Positions 42,150 through 51,016 of a stretch of DNA of 64,000 nt are shown piece by piece. Every line of letters starts with the position of its first letter. Position 1 is the stretch's first letter. The position numbers and the translations under genes are program-made. The stretch covers positions 992,001-1,056,000 of the forward strand of contig CAXXJA010000002.1 of NCBI GenBank assembly GCA_963678555.2. Direction: 5' to 3'. The notes beneath the pieces are model-generated. The model did no database searches and was not told where the DNA came from. It worked only from the letters and a program-made list of their open reading frames with translations. This stretch comes from SABI01 sp963678555 (GTDB lineage: Bacteria > Spirochaetota > Spirochaetia > Sphaerochaetales > Sphaerochaetaceae).

Positions 42150-42899
42150 CTAATCGCGTATCATAAACATAGTACTATCGACAAGACTCTGTAAAGAGTA
42201 GCCGAGAATATCACGGAGAGTCTCCCGGAGGTAGAAGAATATCCGTTTCCGTGCAGTCTCAGAGAGTTCCAGAGCCGATGCAGAATCTATATCGAGTGTA
42301 CTGCTCACCACGAGGTAGCGCCTCATCCCGGGGTGAAGCAGCAGCTGAGAGGTGTCTGCACAGGAACTGCATACAGCAGCATGAATCCCGCTGTTGTACG
42401 ATAGAACCTCTTTCTCCGAATAGCGGTGCTCACACAGAGGGCACCGTGTCAGGTCTCCTTTGAGCCCCATGATACCGATGGAGCGGAATATATACTGAAT
42501 GAGGACCTGAAGCGTCTCACTCTCCTCCCGGTCAAGCAGAGCGAGTGCATCGCTGAGCAGTCTGTAGACCTGGCTGTACTCACCCCCGTGCATCTTGAGA
42601 CTGATCTCACTCATCGCATGGGCCGCATAGATCGATGAGAGATGACTCCTCAGAGAGTGCAGTTCACTGACGATCTCCATATCCTTCAGTGTATAGTAGT
42701 CGCGTCCCACCTGCCTGTAGAGAAACACCCTCGAAGAGGTGAAGGCTTCACAGGCTGCAGAGAGTTTCCCCACTCTCGCACCGTAGACGACAGCGTCTAC
42801 TACACCGAGATCCTCAGTGAGAAGGGTGATCTTTCTGTGCATCTCTCCCCAGTTGATGCTTTTCAGAGTGATCGCGTATGTCTGCAGGTCTCTACTCAC
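42150..42899 (-). CDS. recO: DNA repair protein RecO
   Basis: The 249-residue protein has the N-terminal OB-fold of RecO (YAITLKSINWGEMHRKITLLTEDLGV near residues 8-33, AVVYGARVGKLSA next) and a helical C-terminal part with a zinc-type cysteine set, CPLCEHRY near 152 and CSSC near 175. RecO loads RecA onto SSB-coated DNA with RecR. It starts at GTG 42899 and leads into recJ, a sensible repair pair. Confidence 0.93.
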   Translation of the reverse strand: MSRDLQTYAITLKSINWGEMHRKITLLTEDLGVVDAVVYGARVGKLSAACEAFTSSRVFLYRQVGRDYYTLKDMEIVSELHSLRSHLSSIYAAHAMSEISLKMHGGEYSQVYRLLSDALALLDREESETLQVLIQYIFRSIGIMGLKGDLTRCPLCEHRYSEKEVLSYNSGIHAAVCSSCADTSQLLLHPGMRRYLVVSSTLDIDSASALELSETARKRIFFYLRETLRDILGYSLQSLVDSTMFMIRD

Positions 42900-43034
42900 C
42901 CGATGTGTCTCCTTCCAGTACTCATTCTAGACTGACACTCCTTACAAGGATAGTCAATCCGATAGAAAGCGACAATCGGCTGCAAAGGGGCTACTCAACA
43001 CCCCGTTCTTCGGATATTCTAGGAATACCAAGCC

Positions 43035-44396
43035 ATGAAACACTTGTTGATTATCTTCACCGCACTTTGTTTGACCGCCTCTCTCGCTACGGTATCAGCG
43101 ATTTCCCTGATGCCTGATCAATCAGTCGATAACCCCAATTCTTCAATACACATGCTTGAAGGAGAGGATTTCTGGGATGTTGATGCAGCGCAGGAAGACC
43201 GGTACAGGCTCTATCTTACCACCATGGGGCGTGGTGACCCCCTCTACGTCTGGTTCGGCCACACCTCTCTGGTCATCGAAGATACCGTGAGCGACCGTCA
43301 GGTCATGTACGACTTCGGTATCATCAGCTTTGAAAAGGGTTTCTACCAGGCCTTTGCTCTCGGCAGAATGTGGTATCTCACCTGGGCGACCGATGCGAAG
43401 ATGCGGGTTGCCATGGCTTCTACTGAGCAGAGAAATATCAGTACAGTGGAACTTAGACTGCCTCAGAAAGTGATAGTGGAAGTGCTGAGACATCTGAACA
43501 CGGTTACCAACGAGGAGCATTCAACCTATCTGTATCATTATTATGACGAGAACTGTTCCACCCGGATCCGCGATATCATAGATACGGCAGTACGGGGCGA
43601 GTTCAGACAGTATGCAGAATCGATTGCCATGGATTCCACGCTCAGAGACCTTGTGGCCATGAGTACAGCGGGTTCCCCGTTCGTGATGTGGGCACTCGAC
43701 TTCCTGCAGAGCGGCGTGATCGACAGGGAGATCACCCTCTGGCAGGCAATGTTCCTTCCCAGAATCCTTGAAGAAGCAGTACTGGATTTCTCCTACACCC
43801 TGGAGGGGGGCTCAAAGACTCCCCTCGGCGGTGCCAGGGAAATACTGTCGGTGGAACCGGAGGGACTGCGGCCCGATATGGCTCAGAGCAGGGGGAGAGC
43901 CAATCTGATACTCTTTGCCGCATCGATCTTCACGGCCCTGGTGAGTCTGCAGCTCAAGAGAGGTTATCTCTGCGCTCGAAAGCAGCTGGTGAGGAATACC
44001 TCAAAGAGGCTGTACGGAATGATTACCGTTGCATGGACATTCGTTCTGTCGGCGTTTCTTGCTGCAACGCTCTTTCTCATGGCCTTCACCACGCATGATG
44101 TGACCTACTTCAATGAGAACATTCTCATTGCATCTCCGCTTGTTTTCATCATGTTCTTCACTGCCCTTCCCTTCCTCGGCGGGAAGGAACCTGCTACAGG
44201 CAGGATGGAGAGACTCAACACGATAGCACTGTGGCTTTCGGCTGTGCATATCCTCCTTAAAGTGCTCTTTCCCGAGTACCTGTGCCAGGACAATGCCAAC
44301 ATCTTTTTCACGATACTACCCCTGTACCTGACGAACAGCACCTATTTCCGCTGTTCCAAAAGCAGGAGCGAACGGATGGCACCGGCATCAGAATGA
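43035..44396 (+). CDS. DUF4105-type envelope protein with C-terminal membrane helices
   Basis: The 453-residue protein has a signal peptide (MKHLLIIFTALCLTASLATVSA), then a DUF4105 (Lnb N-terminal periplasmic) domain at about residues 55-240: GDPLYVWFGHTSLVIEDT near 68, YDFGIISFEKGFY near 94 and the cysteine-containing YDENCSTRIRDIID near 170. The cysteine and the early histidine are the likely active pair of a papain-like hydrolase fold. Four or five membrane helices follow from residue 295 on. Membrane-bound DUF4105 proteins are common in Bacteroidetes; their substrate is not established. A peptidase or amidase in the cell envelope is a reasonable inference. Confidence 0.82.
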   Translation: MKHLLIIFTALCLTASLATVSAISLMPDQSVDNPNSSIHMLEGEDFWDVDAAQEDRYRLYLTTMGRGDPLYVWFGHTSLVIEDTVSDRQVMYDFGIISFEKGFYQAFALGRMWYLTWATDAKMRVAMASTEQRNISTVELRLPQKVIVEVLRHLNTVTNEEHSTYLYHYYDENCSTRIRDIIDTAVRGEFRQYAESIAMDSTLRDLVAMSTAGSPFVMWALDFLQSGVIDREITLWQAMFLPRILEEAVLDFSYTLEGGSKTPLGGAREILSVEPEGLRPDMAQSRGRANLILFAASIFTALVSLQLKRGYLCARKQLVRNTSKRLYGMITVAWTFVLSAFLAATLFLMAFTTHDVTYFNENILIASPLVFIMFFTALPFLGGKEPATGRMERLNTIALWLSAVHILLKVLFPEYLCQDNANIFFTILPLYLTNSTYFRCSKSRSERMAPASE

Positions 44397-44487
44397 AACA
44401 CATCCTCCCCGGTGAGAGGAGGATGGTGTAAGAAGGTCCCTGCGGACCTGAAATGACAGAAGATCAGTCACTGTACATGTGAAAATA

Positions 44488-45435
44488 TCAGGAGACGATC
44501 TTCGTTCCTTCATCGCCATACACTGCGTCGTACATATGTTCGGGATTCGTAATGATCCCGGTCTGACCGGTCGTCTTCACGAAATCCATCATAGCCTGAA
44601 TCTTGGGAAGCATGCTGCCCGGAGCGAAATGCCCCTCATCGACGTACTGCTGACACTCCTCAAGGGAGATCGTTGCAAGGTCCTTCTGATCGGCCTTGCC
44701 ATAGTTGAGAGAAACCCTCTCGACAGCGGTCGAAATAACAAACATGTCTGCATTCAGCTGCTTTGCAAGCAGGGCGGCGGCGAGGTCCTTGTCGATTACG
44801 GCTTCCTTGCCATCATATGCTCCGCTCTCATCACGAACCACGGGAATACCGCCTCCCCCGGCCGCAATGACGATGACACCGTTTTCGACCAGAGTACGTA
44901 TCGTGTCAAGTTCCACGATGGATACAGGCTTGGGAGAGGCAACTACCCTTCTGAACCCCCTGCCGGAGTCCTCCATGATATCCCATCCATGGTTCTGATG
45001 GTGTTCCTCTGCATCCTCCTGACTCATGAATGACCCGATAGGCTTGGTGGGATGGGCGAAGGAAGGATCCTTCGGGTCCACTTCTACCTGGGTGACGATC
45101 GTCGCCACCTGAGCATGGACATCAGATGCCGTGAACTCATTCTTCAGTGCACGCTGAAGCTGGTATCCGATTGCACCCTGCGTATCGGCGACACAGGAGT
45201 CAAGGGGAACCGAGTGGAGTATCTTACTTGAATATTCCGCCCTCAGAAGAATAAATCCTACCTGTGGTCCGTTTCCGTGAGCGATGACGACCCTATGTCC
45301 GTCCTGCACCAGCTTCACGATACGGTGAGCGGTCTTCTGTGCCGCCTCGTACTGGCTCTTTACCGTCACATGCTTGCTGTCCTCTATCAGGGAATTTCCC
45401 CCGATAGCGATCACTATCAGTTTACTCGTATCCAT
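44488..45435 (-). CDS. arcC: Carbamate kinase
   Basis: The 315-residue protein is a carbamate kinase, with AIGGNSLIEDSKH at the start, VIAHGNGPQVGFI near residue 53, VIVIAAGGGGIPVVRD near 192, VIDKDLAAALLA near 216 and PKIQAMMDFVKTTGQTGIIT near the end. It makes ATP and carbamate from carbamoyl phosphate. No arcA or arcB is next to it, so the carbamoyl phosphate could come from citrulline, allantoin or another source elsewhere. It starts at ATG 45435 with AAAAGGAA before it and transcribes away from the GH3-like gene. Confidence 0.95.
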   Translation of the reverse strand: MDTSKLIVIAIGGNSLIEDSKHVTVKSQYEAAQKTAHRIVKLVQDGHRVVIAHGNGPQVGFILLRAEYSSKILHSVPLDSCVADTQGAIGYQLQRALKNEFTASDVHAQVATIVTQVEVDPKDPSFAHPTKPIGSFMSQEDAEEHHQNHGWDIMEDSGRGFRRVVASPKPVSIVELDTIRTLVENGVIVIAAGGGGIPVVRDESGAYDGKEAVIDKDLAAALLAKQLNADMFVISTAVERVSLNYGKADQKDLATISLEECQQYVDEGHFAPGSMLPKIQAMMDFVKTTGQTGIITNPEHMYDAVYGDEGTKIVS

Positions 45436-45475
45436 GCTCTTGTTCCTTTTCCTTTGTGGAAGTCTCGTAGAATCC

Positions 45476-45508
45476 AGTATACTCTTATTGCAACAAAATG
45501 CAACAAAA
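45476..45508 (-). promoter_or_regulatory. arcC promoter overlapped by a tandem 10-mer
   Basis: On the minus strand TATACT (45481-45476) is a good -10; TTGCAT lies 16 bases upstream as a partial -35. The plus-strand 10-mer TGCAACAAAA is repeated in tandem at 45489-45498 and 45499-45508, spanning the spacer and -35 region. A regulator binding both copies would sit on one face of the helix. Confidence 0.4.
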
Positions 45509-45599
45509 TTCTATTCAATTGACCCGATTTCCTATCTCTGATACTCTTACATCAGTTGTCGGATCGCTACGATGGTCCGATGACGAAGGAACGAAGTTG

Positions 45600-47135
45600 A
45601 TGAACATTCCCCTCAGCAATGAACAGTCATTCGCACAGCGTTTTGTGATTGGACTCGAGGGACCTCAGCTCACTCAGGAATCGATCGATGCCATTCACCA
45701 TTTCAACGTAAGCTCCTTCCTGATCAGAGGGAGGAATATAGAAAACAGGGAACAGTTTACTGCACTTGTTGATTCGGTCCGTACTGAAGTGAACAAAACA
45801 GACGGTCTCGATCCTCTGTTCCTCCTTCTCAGTGATGAGGAGGGAGAGAGAGCGCTCCGGCGAATCATGACATACATCCCAAGCAACCTTGCCCTCTCCT
45901 CATCAGGTGATGAAGGAAGTGCGTTTTCCGCGGGCAGGATCCTCGCTCTCGAACTCGGTTCTCTCGGCGTTGACGGCATCATTGCCCCCTCGCTCAATGT
46001 AAATACCAACAGAATAAAACGGGAGCAGGGACTCCTCTGTTTCTCCGACCAGGTAGATATCGTCTCACGCTTCGGCAACTCCATGATGCAGGGGCTGATG
46101 AGTTCCTCAATGATCTCCATAGCCCATGACTTCCCCGGTTTTGCGGGGACCTACCAGACGCCCCAGAGCACGCTCAGAATCAATGAGAACATCCTGGAGG
46201 AACTGGAATCCGGGGAACTCTACCCGTTCACCTCTGCTATATCTCTTGGCCTGGAGGCACTGATGTGTGCTCCTGCGTACTATCAGGCATTCGATACCGA
46301 GGTGAAGATCTCGAGCATGAGTGAGTCTCTGATACGGAACCACCTGCGTGGAGAGCTTGGATTCGAAGGAATCGTCTGCTCCCCTGTCATCGACATGCCC
46401 ATGATCAGTGACCACTTCCCGATAGATACTGTCGCAGTCGAGAGCGCGAGAAGCACCTGTGATCTCATGGTCCTGAGCGGGAACTACGGCAATCTGGAGA
46501 TCTGCTACAGGGGTATGTGGAAGGCTCTTTCCGACGGGTACATCGATACCACTGTTCATGAGGCATCGGTAGAACGGATTCTCTCGATGAAACAAAGACA
46601 CCGGCAGCGGCGGAAGGAGGCTGACCTTGCCTTCGTCAGAGACCACCATGAATCCATCGCCGCCTCAATCATCGAACGCTCCCTCACACTCGTTCAGTCG
46701 CAGGAGGAACAGCTTCCCGATCTCGGTACCTTTCCGATCTTTCTATCGAGAAAACGGGAGGAACACGAACAGAGTCCGTCGTTCGCCGCATGGATGCACG
46801 AGAGACTTGGAGGAGAGATGGCGGAGTTTTCTGCTGAGATAGAATCACACGAGATAAACCGGATGCTTGAGGAAGTCAGTGACAACAGCGCCATCGTGAT
46901 CCTTCTGGATGCAGGACAGGAAGACAGCTCCCAGCTTGTTCTGGCCAATGCCCTCGGTGCGACAGGTATTCCGACGATCGCCGTGTCGTGCGGCAACCCG
47001 TATGACCTCCTCTTCCTTCAGGAAACGGTTGATTCAATCGCTCTCTTCGCTGACACACCAGACGCCTATGAGGCTCTGCTGAAAGTCATCACGAAGGAAA
47101 GAAATGCTACGGGGAGTGCCTCAATCCACTGGTAG
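45600..47135 (+). CDS. GH3-family (NagZ-like) protein lacking catalytic residues
   Basis: I start at ATG 45600 (511 residues; GAAGGA upstream); the open frame continues 34 codons further but that part is intergenic-like. Residues 10-330 follow the NagZ TIM barrel and 365-505 a GH3 C-terminal domain (AVSCGNPYDLLFLQ near 460). The catalytic apparatus is missing. The KHFPGHG plus D-x-H region reads HDFPGFAGTYQTPQS (about 178-193), so both the aspartate and the histidine are lost, and the nucleophile aspartate of the S/T-D-x-L-x-M motif is proline (CSPVIDM, near 260). It has no signal peptide. A binding or regulatory role is inferred. Confidence 0.8.
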   Translation: MNIPLSNEQSFAQRFVIGLEGPQLTQESIDAIHHFNVSSFLIRGRNIENREQFTALVDSVRTEVNKTDGLDPLFLLLSDEEGERALRRIMTYIPSNLALSSSGDEGSAFSAGRILALELGSLGVDGIIAPSLNVNTNRIKREQGLLCFSDQVDIVSRFGNSMMQGLMSSSMISIAHDFPGFAGTYQTPQSTLRINENILEELESGELYPFTSAISLGLEALMCAPAYYQAFDTEVKISSMSESLIRNHLRGELGFEGIVCSPVIDMPMISDHFPIDTVAVESARSTCDLMVLSGNYGNLEICYRGMWKALSDGYIDTTVHEASVERILSMKQRHRQRRKEADLAFVRDHHESIAASIIERSLTLVQSQEEQLPDLGTFPIFLSRKREEHEQSPSFAAWMHERLGGEMAEFSAEIESHEINRMLEEVSDNSAIVILLDAGQEDSSQLVLANALGATGIPTIAVSCGNPYDLLFLQETVDSIALFADTPDAYEALLKVITKERNATGSASIHW

Positions 47136-47248
47136 ACGTCTCCTCTGTACTCCGGAATCGGGGTAGTTCCCATGAGATGTATCGGCTCTTTACCAAAGAC
47201 TCTCTTTCCTATATGGTGTGACAAACATGTCTGGGGGGAAGGTGAATC

Positions 47249-47902
47249 ATGACAGGTAAAGACAAGAAAATACTGTTTCTTTTTGCTCTCTACATCACAT
47301 CCATGGTACTGGTGAACACTCTGGGTTCGAAGATCACGACAATAGCCGGAGTCAGAACATCGGTCGGGGTGTTTTTCATACCGATTCTCTTTCTCGTGAC
47401 CGATATCATCGGAGAAGTCTATGGGAGAAAGATGAGTTCCCTGTTTGTCAATTACTCCGCGATCATGCTTCTGTTCATGTTCCTCATGATGGCAGTCAGT
47501 ATTCATCTGCCGCCGAACCCGACCTGGACGCTTCAGGAGAGTTACGAATCGGTCTTCGGATCGAGCATGAGAATGACCATCGCCTCCCTGATCTCATTCT
47601 ACGCCGCACAGCAGATCGATGTGCTGACCTTCTCCCTTCTGAAGGCTCTTACGAGGAAAAAACACCTGTGGATACGAAACAACGTCAGCACGATACTGAG
47701 TCAGTTCATCGACACCAGCGTATTCATGTTCCTCGCTTTCTACCGGATGAGTGACCGGTTCACAGTTCAAGTCATCTTCACCATGATCATCCCCTACTGG
47801 CTGTTCAAGGTCGTCCTTGCACTGCTCGATACTCCTCTGTGCTACCTCGGCGTCTACTGGCTGAGGAAGGAGAAACATGAGACTGTACCGGTCAAAGCCT
47901 GA
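47249..47902 (+). CDS. Queuosine precursor transporter (YhhQ/VUT family)
   Basis: The 217-residue membrane protein has six hydrophobic segments and the family landmarks LVNTLGSKI near residue 22, ITDIIGEVYG-like VTDIIGEVYGRK near 50 and NNVSTILSQFIDTSVF near 144. YhhQ-type proteins import preQ0 or preQ1 for queuosine synthesis. ATG 47249 has a GGGGAAGG site. It overlaps the SGNH hydrolase gene by 26 bases. I do not see a preQ1 aptamer in the short leader. Confidence 0.9.
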   Translation: MTGKDKKILFLFALYITSMVLVNTLGSKITTIAGVRTSVGVFFIPILFLVTDIIGEVYGRKMSSLFVNYSAIMLLFMFLMMAVSIHLPPNPTWTLQESYESVFGSSMRMTIASLISFYAAQQIDVLTFSLLKALTRKKHLWIRNNVSTILSQFIDTSVFMFLAFYRMSDRFTVQVIFTMIIPYWLFKVVLALLDTPLCYLGVYWLRKEKHETVPVKA

Positions 47903-48596
47903 TCTGTTCATTGTCGGAGATTCCATGACCAGGGGGTATTTCGGTATTCCCTACACACCGCTGCTCACACTTCCGTTTTGGACCAGAGGGTATGACGGAG
48001 CTACCCTGGCACAGACAGCTGAGAATGCTGCCAGAGTTCTGCGCAGGACTCAGGGGAGCCTTCTGCTGCTCGCAGGAGCGAACGATCTGCTTGCTTCCTA
48101 CTATCACGGCCACGGCCACGGCTCATCCGTCCCACAGGACCTGGTCGGCACTCCGGTCGATGATACCGGAACCTGGATCAGAAGGACTCAGACGGCATTG
48201 GAACCTCTGAAAGACTCCTTCACACTCGTGCTGTCCACCGTTCCCATGATCTATCGCTCGTCATTGCCCCGGTTCAATGAACTGATGGACAGGTATGACC
48301 GCGCTATCGGTGAGCTCTCACAGGTATGCGGCACCTGGCTGATCGATCTAGGCTCCATGCTCCGAGCACGTCAGGAGGCTACCGGGAGCAGCTATTTCCC
48401 TTCCTCCAGAGCAGCTCTGCATGAAGATGCAAAACTGCTGCATGAATCAGAACATGCGGAGCAGCGGCTGAAAGAGGAGCGGGGACTCACTCTCAGTGTA
48501 GACGGGGTACACCTGGACAGCACTGCCGCAGCAATCGTAGCGCAGGGGATAGATGCTTTTTTCAGGGATACACTACACGTCGATGATACTTTTTAG
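47877..48596 (+). CDS. SGNH/GDSL-family hydrolase
   Basis: The 239-residue protein has the block order of SGNH hydrolases: FIVGDSMTRG with the nucleophile S16, a glycine in DGATLAQ, the asparagine in LLLLAGANDLL near residue 66, and the catalytic aspartate and histidine in DGVHLDS near 214. It has no signal peptide and is likely a cytoplasmic esterase or lipase. The substrate is unknown. A short HGHGHG run lies near residue 79. It overlaps the transporter gene and precedes lon by 50 bases. Confidence 0.85.
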   Translation: MRLYRSKPDLFIVGDSMTRGYFGIPYTPLLTLPFWTRGYDGATLAQTAENAARVLRRTQGSLLLLAGANDLLASYYHGHGHGSSVPQDLVGTPVDDTGTWIRRTQTALEPLKDSFTLVLSTVPMIYRSSLPRFNELMDRYDRAIGELSQVCGTWLIDLGSMLRARQEATGSSYFPSSRAALHEDAKLLHESEHAEQRLKEERGLTLSVDGVHLDSTAAAIVAQGIDAFFRDTLHVDDTF

Positions 48597-48646
48597 TACA
48601 TTCATACAGATAGAACAACATCAGAACCATATGTGGAGGATTTGAA

Positions 48647-51007
48647 ATGGCAGATCAGGAATTATTGCCCGTTGAGCAGACGCTCCCCCGCAATCTATAT
48701 ATACTTCCTCTTGTGGGAAATCCGATATTCCCCGGATTGTTCACTCCCCTCGTGATAGAAGCGAAAGAGGATATAGACATCGTAAGTCAGGCGCTGAATC
48801 AGGGTGGTGACATCGGCCTTCTCCTGGTGAAGGATGAACAGAAGACCGAGTACGACAGTGAGAACCTGTACCGTGTGGGGACGATTGCGAAGATCATCAA
48901 GAAGATCAAACTGCCGGACGGTGGAATGAACATCTTCATTTCGACGATGAAACGTTTTCAGGTGAAGGAATTTCATACCAACGGCAAGTTCATTGCCGCC
49001 GAGGTTGATTACCTTGAGGACATAGAGGACAACCCCACGGAACTCAAGGCATGGACACGGCAGCTGATAACTGAAACGAAGAAACTGTCCAAGGGGAATC
49101 CCCTGTTCACCGAAGAGATGAGACTCAACATGGTGAATATAGATCAGGCAGGGAAAATGGCTGACTTCATAGCATCGATTATCAACATCGACCGTCGTCA
49201 GCAGCAGAGGATTCTCGAGACTCTTAATGTCAGACGTCGTATGGAACGTGTTCTGGTGCATATCAAAAAGGAACAGCAGGTTCTTCAGATGCAGGAGAAG
49301 ATCCAGAACAGAGTCAACAGCAAGCTCGAAAAGAACCAGCGGGACTACTTCCTCAGAGAGGAACTGAAGTACATTCAGCAGGAACTTGGCCTGACCAGCG
49401 ATCCGAAGACTGCAACCTATCAGAAACTTGCGAAGAAGATAGCCTCCTTGAACCTTGAAGGTGAAGTGCTTGAAGCTGTGTCGAATGAACTGGACAAGTT
49501 CAAATCGCTCGACCCGAACAGTCCCGAGTACTCGATCACCCGCACCTACCTGGAAACGATAGCCGCCCTTCCCTGGAAAGACCCTGACGTAGAGGACTTC
49601 TCCCTCGCATCAGCAAAAAAGATTCTGGAAAGGGATCACTACGGACTGAAAGACGTAAAAGACAGAATCCTGGAATTCCTTGCAGTACGCAAGATGAAAC
49701 AGGATACAAAGGGGTCCATCATCTGTCTGGTCGGGCCTCCGGGAGTTGGAAAAACTTCTGTGGGCAGATCTATCGCCTCGGCTCTGAAGAAGGAGTACTA
49801 CCGGTTCAGTGTCGGAGGGATGAGAGATGAGGCAGAGATAAAGGGACACCGCAGAACCTACATAGGAGCGATGCCGGGAAAGATCATCCAGGGCCTTAAG
49901 ACGGTGAAGAGCAAGAATCCGGTATTCCTTATTGATGAGATAGACAAGATGGGGGCAAGCTACCAGGGAGACCCGGCTTCAGCCCTTCTGGAAGTGCTCG
50001 ACAGCGAACAGAACTATGCATTCCGTGACCATTACCTCGACCTGCCCTTTGATGCCTCTCATATCCTGTTCATCGTGACAGCGAATACCCTCGAGACTAT
50101 TCCACGACCACTTCTTGACAGGATGGAAGTCATCTCACTGCCCGGATACACGAGTAACGAGAAGCTTTCAATCGGGAAGAAGTACCTTGTACCCAAATCA
50201 CTCAAGAAACACGGCCTGATGAAGAGCGATGTACGCTACACTGATACGATTCTCCGTGAGATAGCGGAATCGTATGCCCGTGAAGCCGGTGTGAGAAACT
50301 ATGAGAAATCCCTTGACCGTATTCACCGGAAGGTAGCTCGTGACATTCTTGAAGAAACCGTGAAGAAACCGGTAAGAATCACCGAGAAGCGTATGATCAA
50401 ATACCTGGGCAAGCCGATCTTCCGTGAGGATGAGATCAAGAAGGCAGATCGTCCGGGAATGGCTGTTGGACTGGCATGGACGAGCATGGGGGGAGACACG
50501 CTGATTATAGAGTCAGTGAGTTACCCTGGTAAGGGGGAACTGAAACTGACCGGAAAGCTTGGAGAGGTGATGCAGGAATCTGCTTCCATCGCTCTCACTC
50601 ACATCAAGAGCATAGCCGATCACTGGAAGATTGATACAGAGTGGTTCAACACCCATGCGATACATCTTCATGTGCCGGAAGGAGCAACTCCCAAGGATGG
50701 GCCGAGTGCAGGTATCACGATGGCAACGAGCTTTTTCAGTCTACTCACTGACAGACCGATCAGAGACCACCTTGCTATGACCGGAGAGCTCGACCTGATC
50801 GGAAAGGTAATGCCGATAGGCGGGCTGAAGGAGAAGGTCCTTGCGGCCAAGAGGAATGCCATAGATACGATTATATTCCCGAAACACAACGTGAAGGACC
50901 TTGAGGAACTAGACGAGGAAATCACCAGCGGGATCACCTTCCACCCGGTGTCAACGTTCGAAGAAGTCCTTCAGTATGCCTTTGACGGCATCAGGAAACA
51001 ACGTTAG
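48647..51007 (+). CDS. lon: ATP-dependent protease Lon
   Basis: The 786-residue protein is a LonA protease of normal length. It has the N-terminal substrate-binding domain (LPLVGNPIFPGLFTPLVIE near residue 20), Walker A GPPGVGKTS at about 363-371, Walker B FLIDEIDKM near 428, and the protease domain with catalytic S687 in DGPSAG and K730 in GGLKEKVLAAKR. The 43-residue spacing of the pair equals that of E. coli Lon. It degrades misfolded and regulatory proteins in the cytoplasm. The U32 gene follows after nine bases. No CIRCE element is visible upstream. Confidence 0.98.
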   Translation: MADQELLPVEQTLPRNLYILPLVGNPIFPGLFTPLVIEAKEDIDIVSQALNQGGDIGLLLVKDEQKTEYDSENLYRVGTIAKIIKKIKLPDGGMNIFISTMKRFQVKEFHTNGKFIAAEVDYLEDIEDNPTELKAWTRQLITETKKLSKGNPLFTEEMRLNMVNIDQAGKMADFIASIINIDRRQQQRILETLNVRRRMERVLVHIKKEQQVLQMQEKIQNRVNSKLEKNQRDYFLREELKYIQQELGLTSDPKTATYQKLAKKIASLNLEGEVLEAVSNELDKFKSLDPNSPEYSITRTYLETIAALPWKDPDVEDFSLASAKKILERDHYGLKDVKDRILEFLAVRKMKQDTKGSIICLVGPPGVGKTSVGRSIASALKKEYYRFSVGGMRDEAEIKGHRRTYIGAMPGKIIQGLKTVKSKNPVFLIDEIDKMGASYQGDPASALLEVLDSEQNYAFRDHYLDLPFDASHILFIVTANTLETIPRPLLDRMEVISLPGYTSNEKLSIGKKYLVPKSLKKHGLMKSDVRYTDTILREIAESYAREAGVRNYEKSLDRIHRKVARDILEETVKKPVRITEKRMIKYLGKPIFREDEIKKADRPGMAVGLAWTSMGGDTLIIESVSYPGKGELKLTGKLGEVMQESASIALTHIKSIADHWKIDTEWFNTHAIHLHVPEGATPKDGPSAGITMATSFFSLLTDRPIRDHLAMTGELDLIGKVMPIGGLKEKVLAAKRNAIDTIIFPKHNVKDLEELDEEITSGITFHPVSTFEEVLQYAFDGIRKQR

Positions 51008-51016
51008 GAGGGCGGC

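Noticed and set aside
47136..47248. A preQ1 riboswitch upstream of the queuosine-precursor transporter
   Set aside because: The region lacks the short stem and A-rich tail of preQ1-I and any preQ1-II pattern that I can recognise.
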